A DNA stretch of 64,000 nt from Chitinophaga polysaccharea (GTDB lineage Bacteria > Bacteroidota > Bacteroidia > Chitinophagales > Chitinophagaceae), in NCBI RefSeq assembly GCF_902150045.1, contig NZ_CABFVU010000002.1:608001-672000 (forward strand), read 5' to 3'. The translations under genes and the position numbers were made by a program. The notes beneath the pieces were generated by a model, which ran no database searches, was not told the DNA's origin, and worked only from the letters and a program-made list of their open reading frames with translations. This document shows, piece by piece, positions 26,197 through 36,029 of this stretch (positions are counted from its first letter, which is position 1; each line of letters opens with the position of its first letter).

Positions 26197-26961
26197 ATGA
26201 ATTTTAATCTGACACAAATCCCGGAAAGGACAAAGAAGCCCCGTACACATGGACTCACTATGGTAATGGACAAGGGGCTGAGTTTGGAAGAAGCACGAAA
26301 TTTTTTATCGGTAGCAGGTCCGCATGTTGACATCCTGAAACTGGGCTTTGGCACTGCTTTCGTTACGCCCAACCTGCGCGCAAAAATTGAACTTTACCAG
26401 TCGGCAAACATTCCCGTATACTTTGGCGGAACACTGTTCGAAGCCTTTGTAATCCGCAACCAGTTTGAAGAATACATAAAAGTGGTAAAGGAATTCGGTA
26501 TCAGTTACATGGAAGTTTCCGACGGCTCTATCACCATCCCGCATGCTGAAAAATGCGGCTATATTGAGAAACTGGCTAAGATCGGACTGGTATTGAGTGA
26601 AGTAGGCTCTAAAGATGCAGAGCATATTATACCTCCCTATAAGTGGATAGAACTGATGAGCGCTGAGCTCTCCGCCGGCGCCACTTATGTGATCGCAGAG
26701 GCGCGTGAAAGCGGTAACGTAGGTATTTACCGCGGCAGCGGTGAAGTTCGCGAAGGACTGGTACAGGAAATCCTGACCCAGATCCCTGCTGAAAAAATTA
26801 TCTGGGAAGCACCACAGAAAGCCCAGCAGCTTTACTTCCTGGAGCTGGTAGGCTGTAACGCCAACCTCGGCAACCTGGCTCCCAATGAGGTGATTTCCCT
26901 GGAAGCCATGCGTATTGGTTTAAGAGGAGATACCTTTAACCTGTTCCTCGACAGAGAATAG
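26197..26961 (+). CDS. comA: Phosphosulfolactate synthase
   Basis: Adds sulfite to phosphoenolpyruvate to form (2R)-phospho-3-sulfolactate, the first step of coenzyme M synthesis in archaea. In bacteria it is thought to feed sulfolactate or cysteate pools. The 254 residues form a TIM barrel with family stretches GLTMVMDKGLSLEEARNF, ILKLGFGTAFVTPNLRAKI and YFGGTLFEAFVIRNQFEEYI. Later landmarks are EARESGNVGIYR and IWEAPQKAQQ. Together with the alpha-oxoamine synthase at 18964 it hints at sulfonolipid synthesis. Its own downstream hairpin separates it from aroE. Confidence 0.9.
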   Translation: MNFNLTQIPERTKKPRTHGLTMVMDKGLSLEEARNFLSVAGPHVDILKLGFGTAFVTPNLRAKIELYQSANIPVYFGGTLFEAFVIRNQFEEYIKVVKEFGISYMEVSDGSITIPHAEKCGYIEKLAKIGLVLSEVGSKDAEHIIPPYKWIELMSAELSAGATYVIAEARESGNVGIYRGSGEVREGLVQEILTQIPAEKIIWEAPQKAQQLYFLELVGCNANLGNLAPNEVISLEAMRIGLRGDTFNLFLDRE

Positions 26962-26985
26962 TTTTAGAAATAATTGCAGGATATT

Positions 26986-27046
26986 AATAACGGATGAAGG
27001 ATTGTGTGGATATGATTGCATCAACACAGCTCCTTCATCCGTTATT
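26986..27046. repeat. Long hairpin between comA and aroE
   Basis: AATAACGGATGAAGGA (26986-27001) pairs with TCCTTCATCCGTTATT (27031-27046), with a partly paired loop (TGTGT / ACACA). No long T-run follows. It may act as a weak terminator or an mRNA-stabilising structure. Confidence 0.6.
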
Positions 27047-27076
27047 TATCATTGGTAATGATCAATTCCCCCGTGC

Positions 27077-27811
27077 ATGAAAATTTATGGACTTATAGGC
27101 TACCCGCTCAGTCATTCTTTCTCCAAAGGTTTCTTTAAAGAAAAATTTGAGAAAGAAAATATTTCAGGTTGTGTGTATGATAATTTCCCTATCCCGGGTA
27201 TCTCTGAATTTACGTCTTTGCTGGAACAGCATCCGCAGTTGCATGGTTTGAACGTTACCATTCCCTACAAGGAAGCAGTGATCCCTTTCCTGGATGAGCT
27301 TAGCGATGCAGCTGCACAAATAGGCGCGGTGAACTGCATTCATTTTAAAAACGGGAAGAAAACAGGCTACAATACCGATGTGATAGGGTTTACCAAATCG
27401 TTGCAGCCACTGCTGCAGCCCCATCATCAAAAGGCCCTGGTGCTGGGCACCGGTGGCGCTGCCAAAGCCATCATGTATGCATTGGAGCAACTTGGCATTA
27501 CCTACACTGTAGTGAGCCGGCAACCGGTGAATGGCGCTGTGTCGTACGAATCGCTGACCAGGCAGGTAATGGAAGATCATACGGTGATTGTGAATACAAC
27601 ACCCCTGGGCATGTATCCCAAAACAGGCACTTTCCCTGAAATCCCTTACCAGTATATTACTTCCAGGCACCTGCTATATGATTTGGTGTACAACCCGGCG
27701 GAAACCGCCTTCCTGCAACGTGGCGCTGCACAAGGCGCTGCTATCAAGAACGGGTATGAAATGCTGATCCTGCAGGCGGAAGCCTCCTGGGAAATATGGA
27801 ATGCAGCGTAG
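27077..27811 (+). CDS. aroE: Shikimate dehydrogenase
   Basis: NADPH-dependent reduction of 3-dehydroshikimate in aromatic amino acid synthesis. 244 residues: substrate-binding YPLSHSFSKGFF, the catalytic Lys in NVTIPYKEAVIPFLD, GAVNCIHF, and the dinucleotide loop LGTGGAAKAIMYAL. Short for the family but complete. Convergent with the methyltransferase gene. Confidence 0.95.
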   Translation: MKIYGLIGYPLSHSFSKGFFKEKFEKENISGCVYDNFPIPGISEFTSLLEQHPQLHGLNVTIPYKEAVIPFLDELSDAAAQIGAVNCIHFKNGKKTGYNTDVIGFTKSLQPLLQPHHQKALVLGTGGAAKAIMYALEQLGITYTVVSRQPVNGAVSYESLTRQVMEDHTVIVNTTPLGMYPKTGTFPEIPYQYITSRHLLYDLVYNPAETAFLQRGAAQGAAIKNGYEMLILQAEASWEIWNAA

Positions 27812-27829
27812 GGGATCGCCGGAGGCGAT

Positions 27830-28627
27830 CTACACCGGTTTTATCATATAGTATACGCACGTGGTGACGAAGTTCCTGAAGAAAGGAATCGCTGCAACAG
27901 GTTTCCATTGCACACGTGCATTAACACCGAATTTGTACTTATAGATAGGATTGATCAGGTAGAACCTGCGTTGTGTGATCTTGTACTGCTGTCGCTTTAC
28001 AATGCGTTCAAAACGCTCAATGGAAATGCCGGTGGATTTTACATCCATAAGGTCAACCACTACATCATCGCCTTCTCCGAACATCCGCAGAACGCCTTTG
28101 TAGAGCGGGCGGGGGAGCAAATGAATGTAGGGCACCATACTGAGGAATTTGTTCTTGCAGATCTGCTGGTGGCCGCCATGGGGCATATACCAGGGTGGAA
28201 AGCCGAAGTATACCTGCCCGCGGGGGCTTAGCAACTGTTTGAGATGACCAATGATCTTTTCCTGGTCAGGAATATGCTCAATGGCATCTTTCAAAATAAT
28301 AACATCAAAAGAGTTCCGGAATTCTCCCAGGAAATCCAGGTCATAAATATTTTTAGCGATCAGTTTTAATTGTCCGTTGTCGAGGTATTGCTGCAGGAAA
28401 GTTTTAGCCAGCTCAATACGGTCAGGTGCAAGATCCACGCCTACGCAGTTGCATCCTTTTTCCAGCAGGGGAGTAAGCACGCCGCCTTCCCCGCATCCTA
28501 CCTCCATAACGCGCAGGCCTTCCAGTTGCGGAAATTCCTGCTGTATGAATGGCAGCACGTAGTCGCGCGAATTATCCACCTGTTGCTTGTGCCGTAGTGT
28601 TGCGTCTAAATGATGTTGTAAAGCCAT
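27830..28627 (-). CDS. Class I SAM-dependent methyltransferase
   Basis: 265 residues with the SAM motif VMEVGCGEGGVLTPLLE, motif II GVDLAPDRIELAK and IILKDAIEHIPDQE, as in UbiE/Coq5-like methyltransferases. The C-terminal third (PYIHLLPRPLYKGVLRMF) is hydrophobic, suggesting a lipid or membrane-near substrate, which cannot be named. Confidence 0.85.
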   Translation of the reverse strand: MALQHHLDATLRHKQQVDNSRDYVLPFIQQEFPQLEGLRVMEVGCGEGGVLTPLLEKGCNCVGVDLAPDRIELAKTFLQQYLDNGQLKLIAKNIYDLDFLGEFRNSFDVIILKDAIEHIPDQEKIIGHLKQLLSPRGQVYFGFPPWYMPHGGHQQICKNKFLSMVPYIHLLPRPLYKGVLRMFGEGDDVVVDLMDVKSTGISIERFERIVKRQQYKITQRRFYLINPIYKYKFGVNARVQWKPVAAIPFFRNFVTTCVYYMIKPV

Positions 28628-28737
28628 GTATTTAAAATTGCGTGAATTTAATAAAAAGCGCTTAGCTTTCTGCTTTTAGTGGTCTTAAATAAATCCTATA
28701 ATTGCCGGCCACATGCTGCGGGCTGCCTGCTAATAGC

Positions 28738-28745
28738 TATCTTTG
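28738..28745 (+). promoter_or_regulatory. -7 element just before truB ATG
   Basis: TATCTTTG fits TAnnTTTG and ends only 4 bases before the truB ATG at 28750, which would give a leaderless or nearly leaderless mRNA. Confidence 0.45.
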
Positions 28746-28749
28746 CGGC

Positions 28750-29445
28750 ATGCAAACGAACGAAAAGACCAATTACCAGGAAGGGGCCGTGATATTGATC
28801 AACAAGCCTTTAACGTGGACTTCCTTTGATGTAGTACGTAAAATAAGAAACATCACCAAAGCTAAAATAGGCCATGCCGGCACGCTGGATCCTTTAGCTA
28901 CCGGGCTGCTGATTTGCTGTACCGGTAAAATGACCAAAAAGATCAACGAATACCAGGCACAGGAGAAAGAATACACCGGTACTTTTACATTGGGCGCTAC
29001 TACGCCTACGTTCGACAAGGAGTCTGAGCCGGAAAATTTCAAAGATATCAGTCATCTTGATGAAGCCGCTATACTGGCTGCCACCCGGCCTTTCATAGGA
29101 GAGATCATGCAGCTGCCTCCCATACATTCTGCTATTAAACAAAACGGGAAACCCATTTACCTGCTGGCAAGAAAAGGGGTGGATGTGAAAGTTGAACCGA
29201 GGAAATTAACCATTACTGAATTTGAGATCACTAAAATAGCATTGCCGGAAGTACATTTCAGGGTGGTATGCAGTACGGGCACGTATATACGTTCCCTGGC
29301 AAACGATTATGGCGCACAACTAGGTTGCGGCGCTTACCTGAGCAGTCTTTGCAGAACCCGTATCGGTAATTTCAGTTTGGAGAATGCTACTGATATGGAA
29401 GATTTTATTGCGGCTAATTCCGTTCCTAAAACGGATAACCAATAG
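28750..29445 (+). CDS. truB: tRNA pseudouridine-55 synthase
   Basis: Makes pseudouridine 55 in the T-arm of tRNAs. 231 residues from ATG 28750 (an earlier TTG would add an unrelated leader). The catalytic Asp lies in GHAGTLDPLATGLL; QLPPIHSAIKQNGKPIY and CSTGTYIRSLANDYGAQLGC are further family landmarks. The 3' end overlaps the convergent tamL gene by 20 bases. Confidence 0.95.
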   Translation: MQTNEKTNYQEGAVILINKPLTWTSFDVVRKIRNITKAKIGHAGTLDPLATGLLICCTGKMTKKINEYQAQEKEYTGTFTLGATTPTFDKESEPENFKDISHLDEAAILAATRPFIGEIMQLPPIHSAIKQNGKPIYLLARKGVDVKVEPRKLTITEFEITKIALPEVHFRVVCSTGTYIRSLANDYGAQLGCGAYLSSLCRTRIGNFSLENATDMEDFIAANSVPKTDNQ

Positions 29446-31858
29446 CGATATTCCAGATGATATTTTCACGGCGCCAGCGGCTGTCTTTAAGATCCCACTC
29501 ACTTACGTACCAGCCGTTCTTATTCCCGGTGAAGTAAGGCACTTTCAGCGGGATACCCCAATCCAGGCGGATAAGGAAGAAAGAGAAATCCAGTCGCAGG
29601 CCCGCGCCTGTGCCCATGGCCAGGTCATGGTACAGCTGGTCGAACCGGAATTCGGAGCCGGGCCGGGTGGAATCTTTCCGGATCATCCAGATATTACCCA
29701 TATCCAGGAAAGTGGCGCCTTTCAGGTTTACAGTGCCGCCAAACATTCTCAGCAGATCGAAGCGGTATTCGATGTTGCCTTCCAGTTTCATATCGCCGGT
29801 TTGATCGGGGAATGCCTGCGCAGTAGCAGAGGAATCTTTATAGGAGCCGGGGCCCAGGGTACGCAAACGCCATGCACGGATACTGTTGGGGCCACCGGAG
29901 GTGAACTGCCGTACATAAGGCAGTACCTGTGAATAACTGTACGGAATACCAACGCCGGCATAAGCCCTGGTAGCGAGCCCGCTGTGCAGCCCCAGTTTCC
30001 AGAAATGACGGTAATCTGCTTCTATCTTTACGAAATTCGAAATATTTACGCTGGTCAGCGTTTCCAGGTTTGTCTTTTTACCGCTGATGCGATTCATCAG
30101 GCTGTTGATGCCGCTGAGCCAGAGCCCTGATTCTTCCACGTTCACCCTGAAGTAGCTGTAATGGCGCTGGTGCAGCAGGTCCTGGTTGCTGAAAATAAAT
30201 GAAACGCTTTCCCCGCCAATGAGTGCCGGTTCAAAGCTGCGCTTCAGGTATGGATTGGTATTTACTACGCTGTCGCGGAAAGTAGGGTCAAGGCTCACAC
30301 CTACATAGTTGAGCGTAAAAGGCCGTACGATCCAGCGTTTGTAGATTGTTTCGTTCCAGTCGTATCCATAAGATAAATTCAAACTGGTAACATCAAATTT
30401 TTCTATGCGGGAAAGGTAGTTGGCGCCCAGTGTTAATCTTGTTTTTACATTGGAGCGGTTGCTCTGTTTAAAATTGAACGGCAAGGCAAACCGTGGCCAG
30501 GTAAGACTTACCTCGCCTCCAAACTGTTTGGATTGTAGCACCCAGCCAGATTCCTGGGGACGCACCAATTCAATACCGGTGCTCAGCGCCATACCCAATT
30601 GGGTGGCGGTTTTATTCAGATTTATATGCCGGTAGTTCAGCGTAACGCCCGACCCCAGCGTATAGTCAGAACTGTTACTTAACTCGAAGCTCAGCCCCAG
30701 TTCCTGTTTGCGGCGGGGCGTCAGGAACACATATGCATCGAGGGTGTTTAAAGAGTCTTTGGGCTCTTTATATTGCAGGGTGACGAACTGCCATACACCG
30801 ATGTCGTACAGCTTATTAACGGTATTGGTGTATTGCTGGATGGAATAGGTTTCTCCTGGCCGCAGCAAGATAGACCTGGAAAGGATCTTTGGTTTCAGCA
30901 TTTCCTGGTGCGCGCGGATGGTAATATACTTCCGTTCGTCCTGTTTCAGGGTGCTGTCGTTTGGATTGCCGTTGAGAGAAAAGTCGGGATAGGCGTAGAT
31001 CTTACCGATATGATACTTTTCCCAGGTATCGGCACTGTCTTCCGGGTTTTTGATCCGGACTTCCACATCCATTGTCAGTTTATCTCTTCTTTTATTTTCA
31101 TTGAAGATATTTACAAATCCTTCGAAAGGGTTGAGGGTGTTACGGAACAGGGCTTTGTTGAGAGTATCTACACTGAATTCTATGGCATCGCGGTTAAATT
31201 TGTAGTACCCTGCATCTTTGATGAGACGGGTGAGTCTTTCCCTTTCGCTGCCCAGGGTGGCTGATTTGAATACAATGCCTTTCTTAATCAGCGACAATCC
31301 TTCATTTGCTTTTACAATATGGAGGATGGCAGAATCGGGCACATTGTAGGTGATCTTATCTATTACGAAGTTTTTCCCTGTATTAACGCTATAGGTAACG
31401 CTGGTTTTGTGGCGCGATGTTTTTTCCTCATAGTTTACGCTGGCATAAAAGAAACCCTGGTTGTGAAGATAGCTGGTCATACGTTCCACTGATTCCTTGG
31501 ATTGGGTAGAATCATAGACCACTGGTTCTTCCAGGTTTCGTTTAGCGAGTACGAGGTTCCAGAACCAGTTGGATTTTTTTTCGTTGTACTTCTGGTTATA
31601 GAGCCATACTTTGATGCGGCTGTTGAGCAGTTTTTTATTGGGTTGTTGCGTCATCAGCGATTTGGATGAAAGGGAGCTACGCAGGTCCTGTTTTTCAGAA
31701 TTGAGGATTTCCCCGTTTACATCTACTTTGGCGCTGGTGTAAAGTGACTGGTCTTTCCGGAGATATTTGGTATTGGAGCAGGCCGCCAACGTGAGTATTA
31801 CCGCCCATAGCAGCAATTGTTTCAGCAGTAAGGTTTTTGAATTGGGAAGCAGCTGCAT
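29426..31858 (-). CDS. TamL-type BamA-like outer-membrane lipoprotein
   Basis: Outer-membrane protein of the Omp85/BamA superfamily, thought in Bacteroidota to partner TamB in lipid or protein traffic. From ATG 31858 it has 810 residues. The N-terminus is a lipoprotein signal with lipobox LAAC, unusual for Omp85 proteins and typical of TamL. POTRA-like segments (NTGKNFVIDKITYNVPD and others) lead to a C-terminal 16-strand-type barrel with the family motif near GGPNSIRAWRLRTLGPG, ending in an aromatic residue. tamB is not in the window. Confidence 0.88.
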   Translation of the reverse strand: MQLLPNSKTLLLKQLLLWAVILTLAACSNTKYLRKDQSLYTSAKVDVNGEILNSEKQDLRSSLSSKSLMTQQPNKKLLNSRIKVWLYNQKYNEKKSNWFWNLVLAKRNLEEPVVYDSTQSKESVERMTSYLHNQGFFYASVNYEEKTSRHKTSVTYSVNTGKNFVIDKITYNVPDSAILHIVKANEGLSLIKKGIVFKSATLGSERERLTRLIKDAGYYKFNRDAIEFSVDTLNKALFRNTLNPFEGFVNIFNENKRRDKLTMDVEVRIKNPEDSADTWEKYHIGKIYAYPDFSLNGNPNDSTLKQDERKYITIRAHQEMLKPKILSRSILLRPGETYSIQQYTNTVNKLYDIGVWQFVTLQYKEPKDSLNTLDAYVFLTPRRKQELGLSFELSNSSDYTLGSGVTLNYRHINLNKTATQLGMALSTGIELVRPQESGWVLQSKQFGGEVSLTWPRFALPFNFKQSNRSNVKTRLTLGANYLSRIEKFDVTSLNLSYGYDWNETIYKRWIVRPFTLNYVGVSLDPTFRDSVVNTNPYLKRSFEPALIGGESVSFIFSNQDLLHQRHYSYFRVNVEESGLWLSGINSLMNRISGKKTNLETLTSVNISNFVKIEADYRHFWKLGLHSGLATRAYAGVGIPYSYSQVLPYVRQFTSGGPNSIRAWRLRTLGPGSYKDSSATAQAFPDQTGDMKLEGNIEYRFDLLRMFGGTVNLKGATFLDMGNIWMIRKDSTRPGSEFRFDQLYHDLAMGTGAGLRLDFSFFLIRLDWGIPLKVPYFTGNKNGWYVSEWDLKDSRWRRENIIWNIAIGYPF

Positions 31859-31960
31859 CACGGGCAAAAACGTTGTTAAATTTTTTTAAGGTCAATGCTG
31901 ACAAACGGGTAACCATGCCTCTTCTTGGCTGATTAAAAGAAATCGTGTAGGTTTGATCCC

Positions 31961-32701
31961 ATGTTGTCAAAGGCGCAAATTAAATATATTCAATCATTAC
32001 AGCACAAAAAAAACAGGCAAAAATCCAGCCAGTATGTGGCAGAGGGTGATAAGATTGTACAGGAGCTGCTACAGGCGGGCATGCCGGTGAAAGGAGTATT
32101 TGCAACAGCCGATTGGCTGGAGCAGCATAACTCCCTGACCAGCCATATGCCGGCAGGTACTGTAACTGAAGTGGATGCTGCTGTGCTCAAACAATTATCG
32201 TCGCTCACTACGCCCAACCGGGCGATGGCCTTACTGGATATGCCCGCACCTGTGAACCCGCTGCCGGCCTCCGGTACAGTGGCACTGGCGCTGGAAGCCA
32301 TCCAGGATCCGGGTAATATGGGTACGCTGATCCGTATTGCCGACTGGTTCGGGATTCCGCAGATCATTTGCTCGCCCGACTGTGTGGACGTGTATAACCC
32401 CAAAACCATACAGGCCACCATGGGCAGTATGATACGGGTTCGTATAGCCGAATACGGTATCAGGGAATTGTTGCAGCAAACAAAGCTGCCTTCTTATGCT
32501 GCCACACTTCATGGAAAGAATATTGCGGTGTTTCCCGCTATCAAAGAAGGTATCATCCTGATCGGTAATGAAGGAAGGGGATTAACGGAAGATGTTACCG
32601 CTATGGCTACCCACCGGGTCACCATTCCCCGGATCGGCGGCGCCGAATCATTGAATGCTGCGGTAGCTGCAGGGATTATCTGCGGCCGCCTGCTTATTTA
32701 A
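31961..32701 (+). CDS. SpoU/TrmH-family RNA 2'-O-methyltransferase
   Basis: SPOUT-fold methyltransferase of rRNA or tRNA. 246 residues: an N-terminal substrate-binding domain (SQYVAEGDKIVQELL) and the knotted catalytic domain with motif 1 LEAIQDPGNMGTLIRIADWF, motif 2 IGNEGRGL and motif 3 IPRIGGAESLNAAVAAGI. The target nucleotide is unknown. Confidence 0.9.
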   Translation: MLSKAQIKYIQSLQHKKNRQKSSQYVAEGDKIVQELLQAGMPVKGVFATADWLEQHNSLTSHMPAGTVTEVDAAVLKQLSSLTTPNRAMALLDMPAPVNPLPASGTVALALEAIQDPGNMGTLIRIADWFGIPQIICSPDCVDVYNPKTIQATMGSMIRVRIAEYGIRELLQQTKLPSYAATLHGKNIAVFPAIKEGIILIGNEGRGLTEDVTAMATHRVTIPRIGGAESLNAAVAAGIICGRLLI

Positions 32702-32707
32702 CCACTC

Positions 32708-33733
32708 ATGAGCCCCAGGATATTATTCATCATCATATTATTGTTTTCCTGTAATCACGCTGCGGAACGGAAGGTAACGCCGGCATTTTATTACTGGAAG
32801 CAAACCTGGACGGGTAACAGCGCCGAGCTGAAATATATGCAGGAGCTGCCTGCCAGGCGGCTGTATGTAAAGCTGTTTGATGTGGATGTTAACGGGGCTA
32901 CCCAGGCGCCTGCACCGGTAGCAGTGTTCAATCAGAAAGCCGCTTTTCCTGCCGGTGTGGAAATAGTACCGGTAGTATTCCTGATGAATGAAGTATGGGA
33001 ACATCCTGCCCCCGGGCTGGCAGCCAATGTGGCCAGGCTGATAGAGCAGCTGTGCGATTCCCTGCCGGCCGCCGGCATAAAGGAGATCCAGCTGGACTGC
33101 GACTGGACACAGGCTTCCCGGGATGCCTATTTCTCTTTTATAAAACAGATCCGGCAAACCCCCTTTTTCCGGCATCGCCGCGTATCGGCTACCATCCGTA
33201 TGTACCAGGTGAAATATAAAGTACGCACCGGTGTGCCACCGGTAGACAGGGGATTGCTGATGTGTTATAACATGGGCGATCTGCGTAAACCGGGGGCACA
33301 TAATTCCATTCTCGATATAGATGCTATGGAGTCCTATCTTGGTGAAAACAGGGTGGCAGGGTATCCGTTACCCCTGGATATTGCATTACCTTTATTCAGC
33401 TGGAGCGTTCTATTCCGGAATGGCACTGCATATACCGGTATTTTAAGAAACATCGGTACGCAGGAATTACAGGATACCACTACCTTTGCAATTGATGAGA
33501 AACAATTGTATACCGTGCGGAAAGATACCCTGCTGAATGGTTATCCCTTAAAAGAAGGAAATGTTATACGGCGCGAAACCATTGACCAGCCTTCATTGGA
33601 AGCAGCTGCAAAAATGGTGGCAAAACAATTGCGGACGCCGGATCCGGTTATCATATTTTATCATCTTGATTCAACAACCCTGAAAAAATATCCCTTAAAT
33701 GAACTGCAAAAAGTTTGTCGTTTTTTTAATTAG
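32708..33733 (+). CDS. Lipoprotein, TIM-barrel-like, unknown function
   Basis: 341 residues with lipobox LFSC right after a short signal peptide (MSPRILFIIILLFSC). The mature part has barrel-like strands (EIVPVVFLMNEVW, IKEIQLDCDWTQASRDAYF, GLLMCYNMGDLR) that recall glycoside hydrolase-type barrels, but no catalytic pair can be named. It starts 6 bases after the methyltransferase and overlaps the next gene by 35 bases, so the pair is translationally coupled. Confidence 0.7.
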   Translation: MSPRILFIIILLFSCNHAAERKVTPAFYYWKQTWTGNSAELKYMQELPARRLYVKLFDVDVNGATQAPAPVAVFNQKAAFPAGVEIVPVVFLMNEVWEHPAPGLAANVARLIEQLCDSLPAAGIKEIQLDCDWTQASRDAYFSFIKQIRQTPFFRHRRVSATIRMYQVKYKVRTGVPPVDRGLLMCYNMGDLRKPGAHNSILDIDAMESYLGENRVAGYPLPLDIALPLFSWSVLFRNGTAYTGILRNIGTQELQDTTTFAIDEKQLYTVRKDTLLNGYPLKEGNVIRRETIDQPSLEAAAKMVAKQLRTPDPVIIFYHLDSTTLKKYPLNELQKVCRFFN

Positions 33734-36029
33734 TTTTTGTGCTGTTTTCTTTGGCAACGTGATTTACACTTTATCCTGCGGGCCTACACCGGACCCGTAT
33801 GATTATTACATTTCATTTTTCAGTCCGTATACCAAAGGCGGCGGCTACGAGCCGTTTTATTACACTGCCCTCACCAATTTTTTCGGGAACCCCACGCCGT
33901 CTGAGGAAACAGCCAATGTGGCCGACTGGCAAAACTATGCCGGTAACGGGGTAACGGAGAAGGATATACGTGAATGTATCTATACCTATCCAAAGGAGCA
34001 GTTATCTGCTATTGCAGAAGGCAGTGCTGCATTACCGGACAGTGTGAAGAGGAACACTTTTGCACAGTTCCTGGGAAAGGAAAAGAACCGGGAAGCAGCG
34101 CGTTACCTGTTGTTCGCAAAATCCTGCGAGCCGGCAGTAACCAGGGAAGACCAGTGGACTGCGCCGCAGCGCAACAATGTATTGATGGAGGCATTGTATA
34201 AAGAGGGGCTGGAGCTGCATGATAAAGTAAAGGATAAGGATATCCGTGACCGTTACAGTTTCCAGTTGATAAGGCTGCGGCATTACAGCCAGCAATACGG
34301 CGAGGCGGTGGCTTCATTTGACCAGCTGTTTGGAGAAAAGGAAAGAGCTTCCCTGGTATATTATAAGGCGCTGGCACTCAAGGCAGGCGGCTTATATCAC
34401 CTGAAAGATTCTGTGCAGAGCGCTTACCTGTTTTCCCGGGTGTTTGACAAGGCGCCATCGCTGCGGCTTTCCTGTTTTACCAGTTTAATGTGGACCAATG
34501 CGGGCATGGAACAGGTATACCCGCTTTGTAAAGACAATCATGAAAAGGCAATGGTAGCTGCTATTTACGGCTTCTCCAATCCTGAGCCGGATGTAACGGC
34601 TATCCGGTGGGTGTATGCTTTTGATCCGGCGTCTCCGGCACTGAATATATTGTTGGGAAGGGAAATCAATAAACTGGAAGATGCTTACTTCAGCCCGCTG
34701 CTGGGAGAAGGAGGAACCGACATGGTGGGTATCAGGGAAGACTCGCCCGGAGAAAGGAGCAGGATGCTGGCAAAGTTAAATGAATTACAAACTGTAACAG
34801 ATAGCCTTGTTCAAAAGGGTAAGTTAAAAGATGCGGACCTGTGGCGGGTTTCATCTGCCTACCTTTCCTATATCCGTAAAGATTACCCGGCGGCTGCGCA
34901 GCAGCTGGCGGCAGTGCGTGCAAAAGACCCCGAAGTAAAAGACCAGTGGGAGATTGTAAACCTGCTGGTAAACATCAACCAGCAAAAAACGATTGACAGC
35001 GCATTTGAAGCGAAGCTGCTGCCTTCCCTGAAATGGTTTGATACCAAAACCGCCGGCATCGGAAATTACTGGAACAGGGCCTGGGATGGCAGTGACGATA
35101 AGCGTTTTGCATTTGGTAAGATCTATCGTAACCTATTGTTCGCCATACTTGCGCCACGTTATCATCGGCAGGGCGAGCTGGTAAAGGAGTCGCTGATCAG
35201 GGGACGCTGTGATTCATTGAATATGAACGACTATTTTGTTTCCGGTCAGACTTCGCTGGACCAGATCAATAACGACATGAAACCGGCAACGCTTATACGA
35301 CTGAAAGAATTCCTGCATCAGCCGGGTAAAACACCGTATGAATCTTACCTGGCAGGGTTCTTTCCCAAGGGCGTTAACCTGGACCAGGCTATAGGAGTGA
35401 GTTATGTGCGGCTCCATGATTTCAGTAATGCGCGCGACTGGTTTAAAAAGGCGGCTCCAGATGCGCTGGCTGTTTCCTACCAGGTGTTTCATGAGCAACT
35501 GCAGGATTTCGGGGAAGATACCGCTGCAGGGCCATACAATAAAGCTATTACACAGCTGCAGTTTTGCGAGCGCATGCTGCAGTTGCAGGAAAAGATGAAA
35601 ATAGCGCCGGTGCCGGCAAAAGTATATTACGATTATGCTACCGCGTTATTCAGCATTTCCTACTATGGCAGAACATGGTATTTTGTGAAAGGTTACCGCC
35701 CCAGCACTTCATGGTACTCTCCCGATTGTGATAAAGACGCTTTTGACAAGCAGTATTTCGGATGTTATGCGGCTGAAAGCTATTATACGAAGGCTGCACA
35801 GGCCAGCACAGATAAAGAGTTCAGGGCACGGTGCGCGTTTATGGCAGCCCGTTGTTCCCAGAAGCGGATCGTTAGCAGGGATGACCGCGACAAGTATATT
35901 CACACATGGATAAATAACCGCTATTTCCCGTTGCTGGCTGGCAGTTATAGGGAAACGAAGTTTTACCAACAGGCATATAACCAATGCAGTTACCTGCGTG
36001 ATTATGTGAAAAGTACCCGGAAGAAATAA
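33699..36029 (+). CDS. Large secreted TPR-like protein, unknown
   Basis: 776 residues. A signal peptide-like start (KFVVFLISFCAVFFGNVIYT) leads to LSCGPTPDPYDYYISFF; the cysteine there could be a lipidation site. The rest is alpha-helical with degenerate TPR features (RASLVYYKALALKAGGLYHL, DAYFSPLLGE) and conserved stretches such as NYWNRAWDGSDDKRFAFGKI. It overlaps the lipoprotein gene before it, so the two probably work together at the cell surface. Function unknown. Confidence 0.7.
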   Translation: MNCKKFVVFLISFCAVFFGNVIYTLSCGPTPDPYDYYISFFSPYTKGGGYEPFYYTALTNFFGNPTPSEETANVADWQNYAGNGVTEKDIRECIYTYPKEQLSAIAEGSAALPDSVKRNTFAQFLGKEKNREAARYLLFAKSCEPAVTREDQWTAPQRNNVLMEALYKEGLELHDKVKDKDIRDRYSFQLIRLRHYSQQYGEAVASFDQLFGEKERASLVYYKALALKAGGLYHLKDSVQSAYLFSRVFDKAPSLRLSCFTSLMWTNAGMEQVYPLCKDNHEKAMVAAIYGFSNPEPDVTAIRWVYAFDPASPALNILLGREINKLEDAYFSPLLGEGGTDMVGIREDSPGERSRMLAKLNELQTVTDSLVQKGKLKDADLWRVSSAYLSYIRKDYPAAAQQLAAVRAKDPEVKDQWEIVNLLVNINQQKTIDSAFEAKLLPSLKWFDTKTAGIGNYWNRAWDGSDDKRFAFGKIYRNLLFAILAPRYHRQGELVKESLIRGRCDSLNMNDYFVSGQTSLDQINNDMKPATLIRLKEFLHQPGKTPYESYLAGFFPKGVNLDQAIGVSYVRLHDFSNARDWFKKAAPDALAVSYQVFHEQLQDFGEDTAAGPYNKAITQLQFCERMLQLQEKMKIAPVPAKVYYDYATALFSISYYGRTWYFVKGYRPSTSWYSPDCDKDAFDKQYFGCYAAESYYTKAAQASTDKEFRARCAFMAARCSQKRIVSRDDRDKYIHTWINNRYFPLLAGSYRETKFYQQAYNQCSYLRDYVKSTRKK

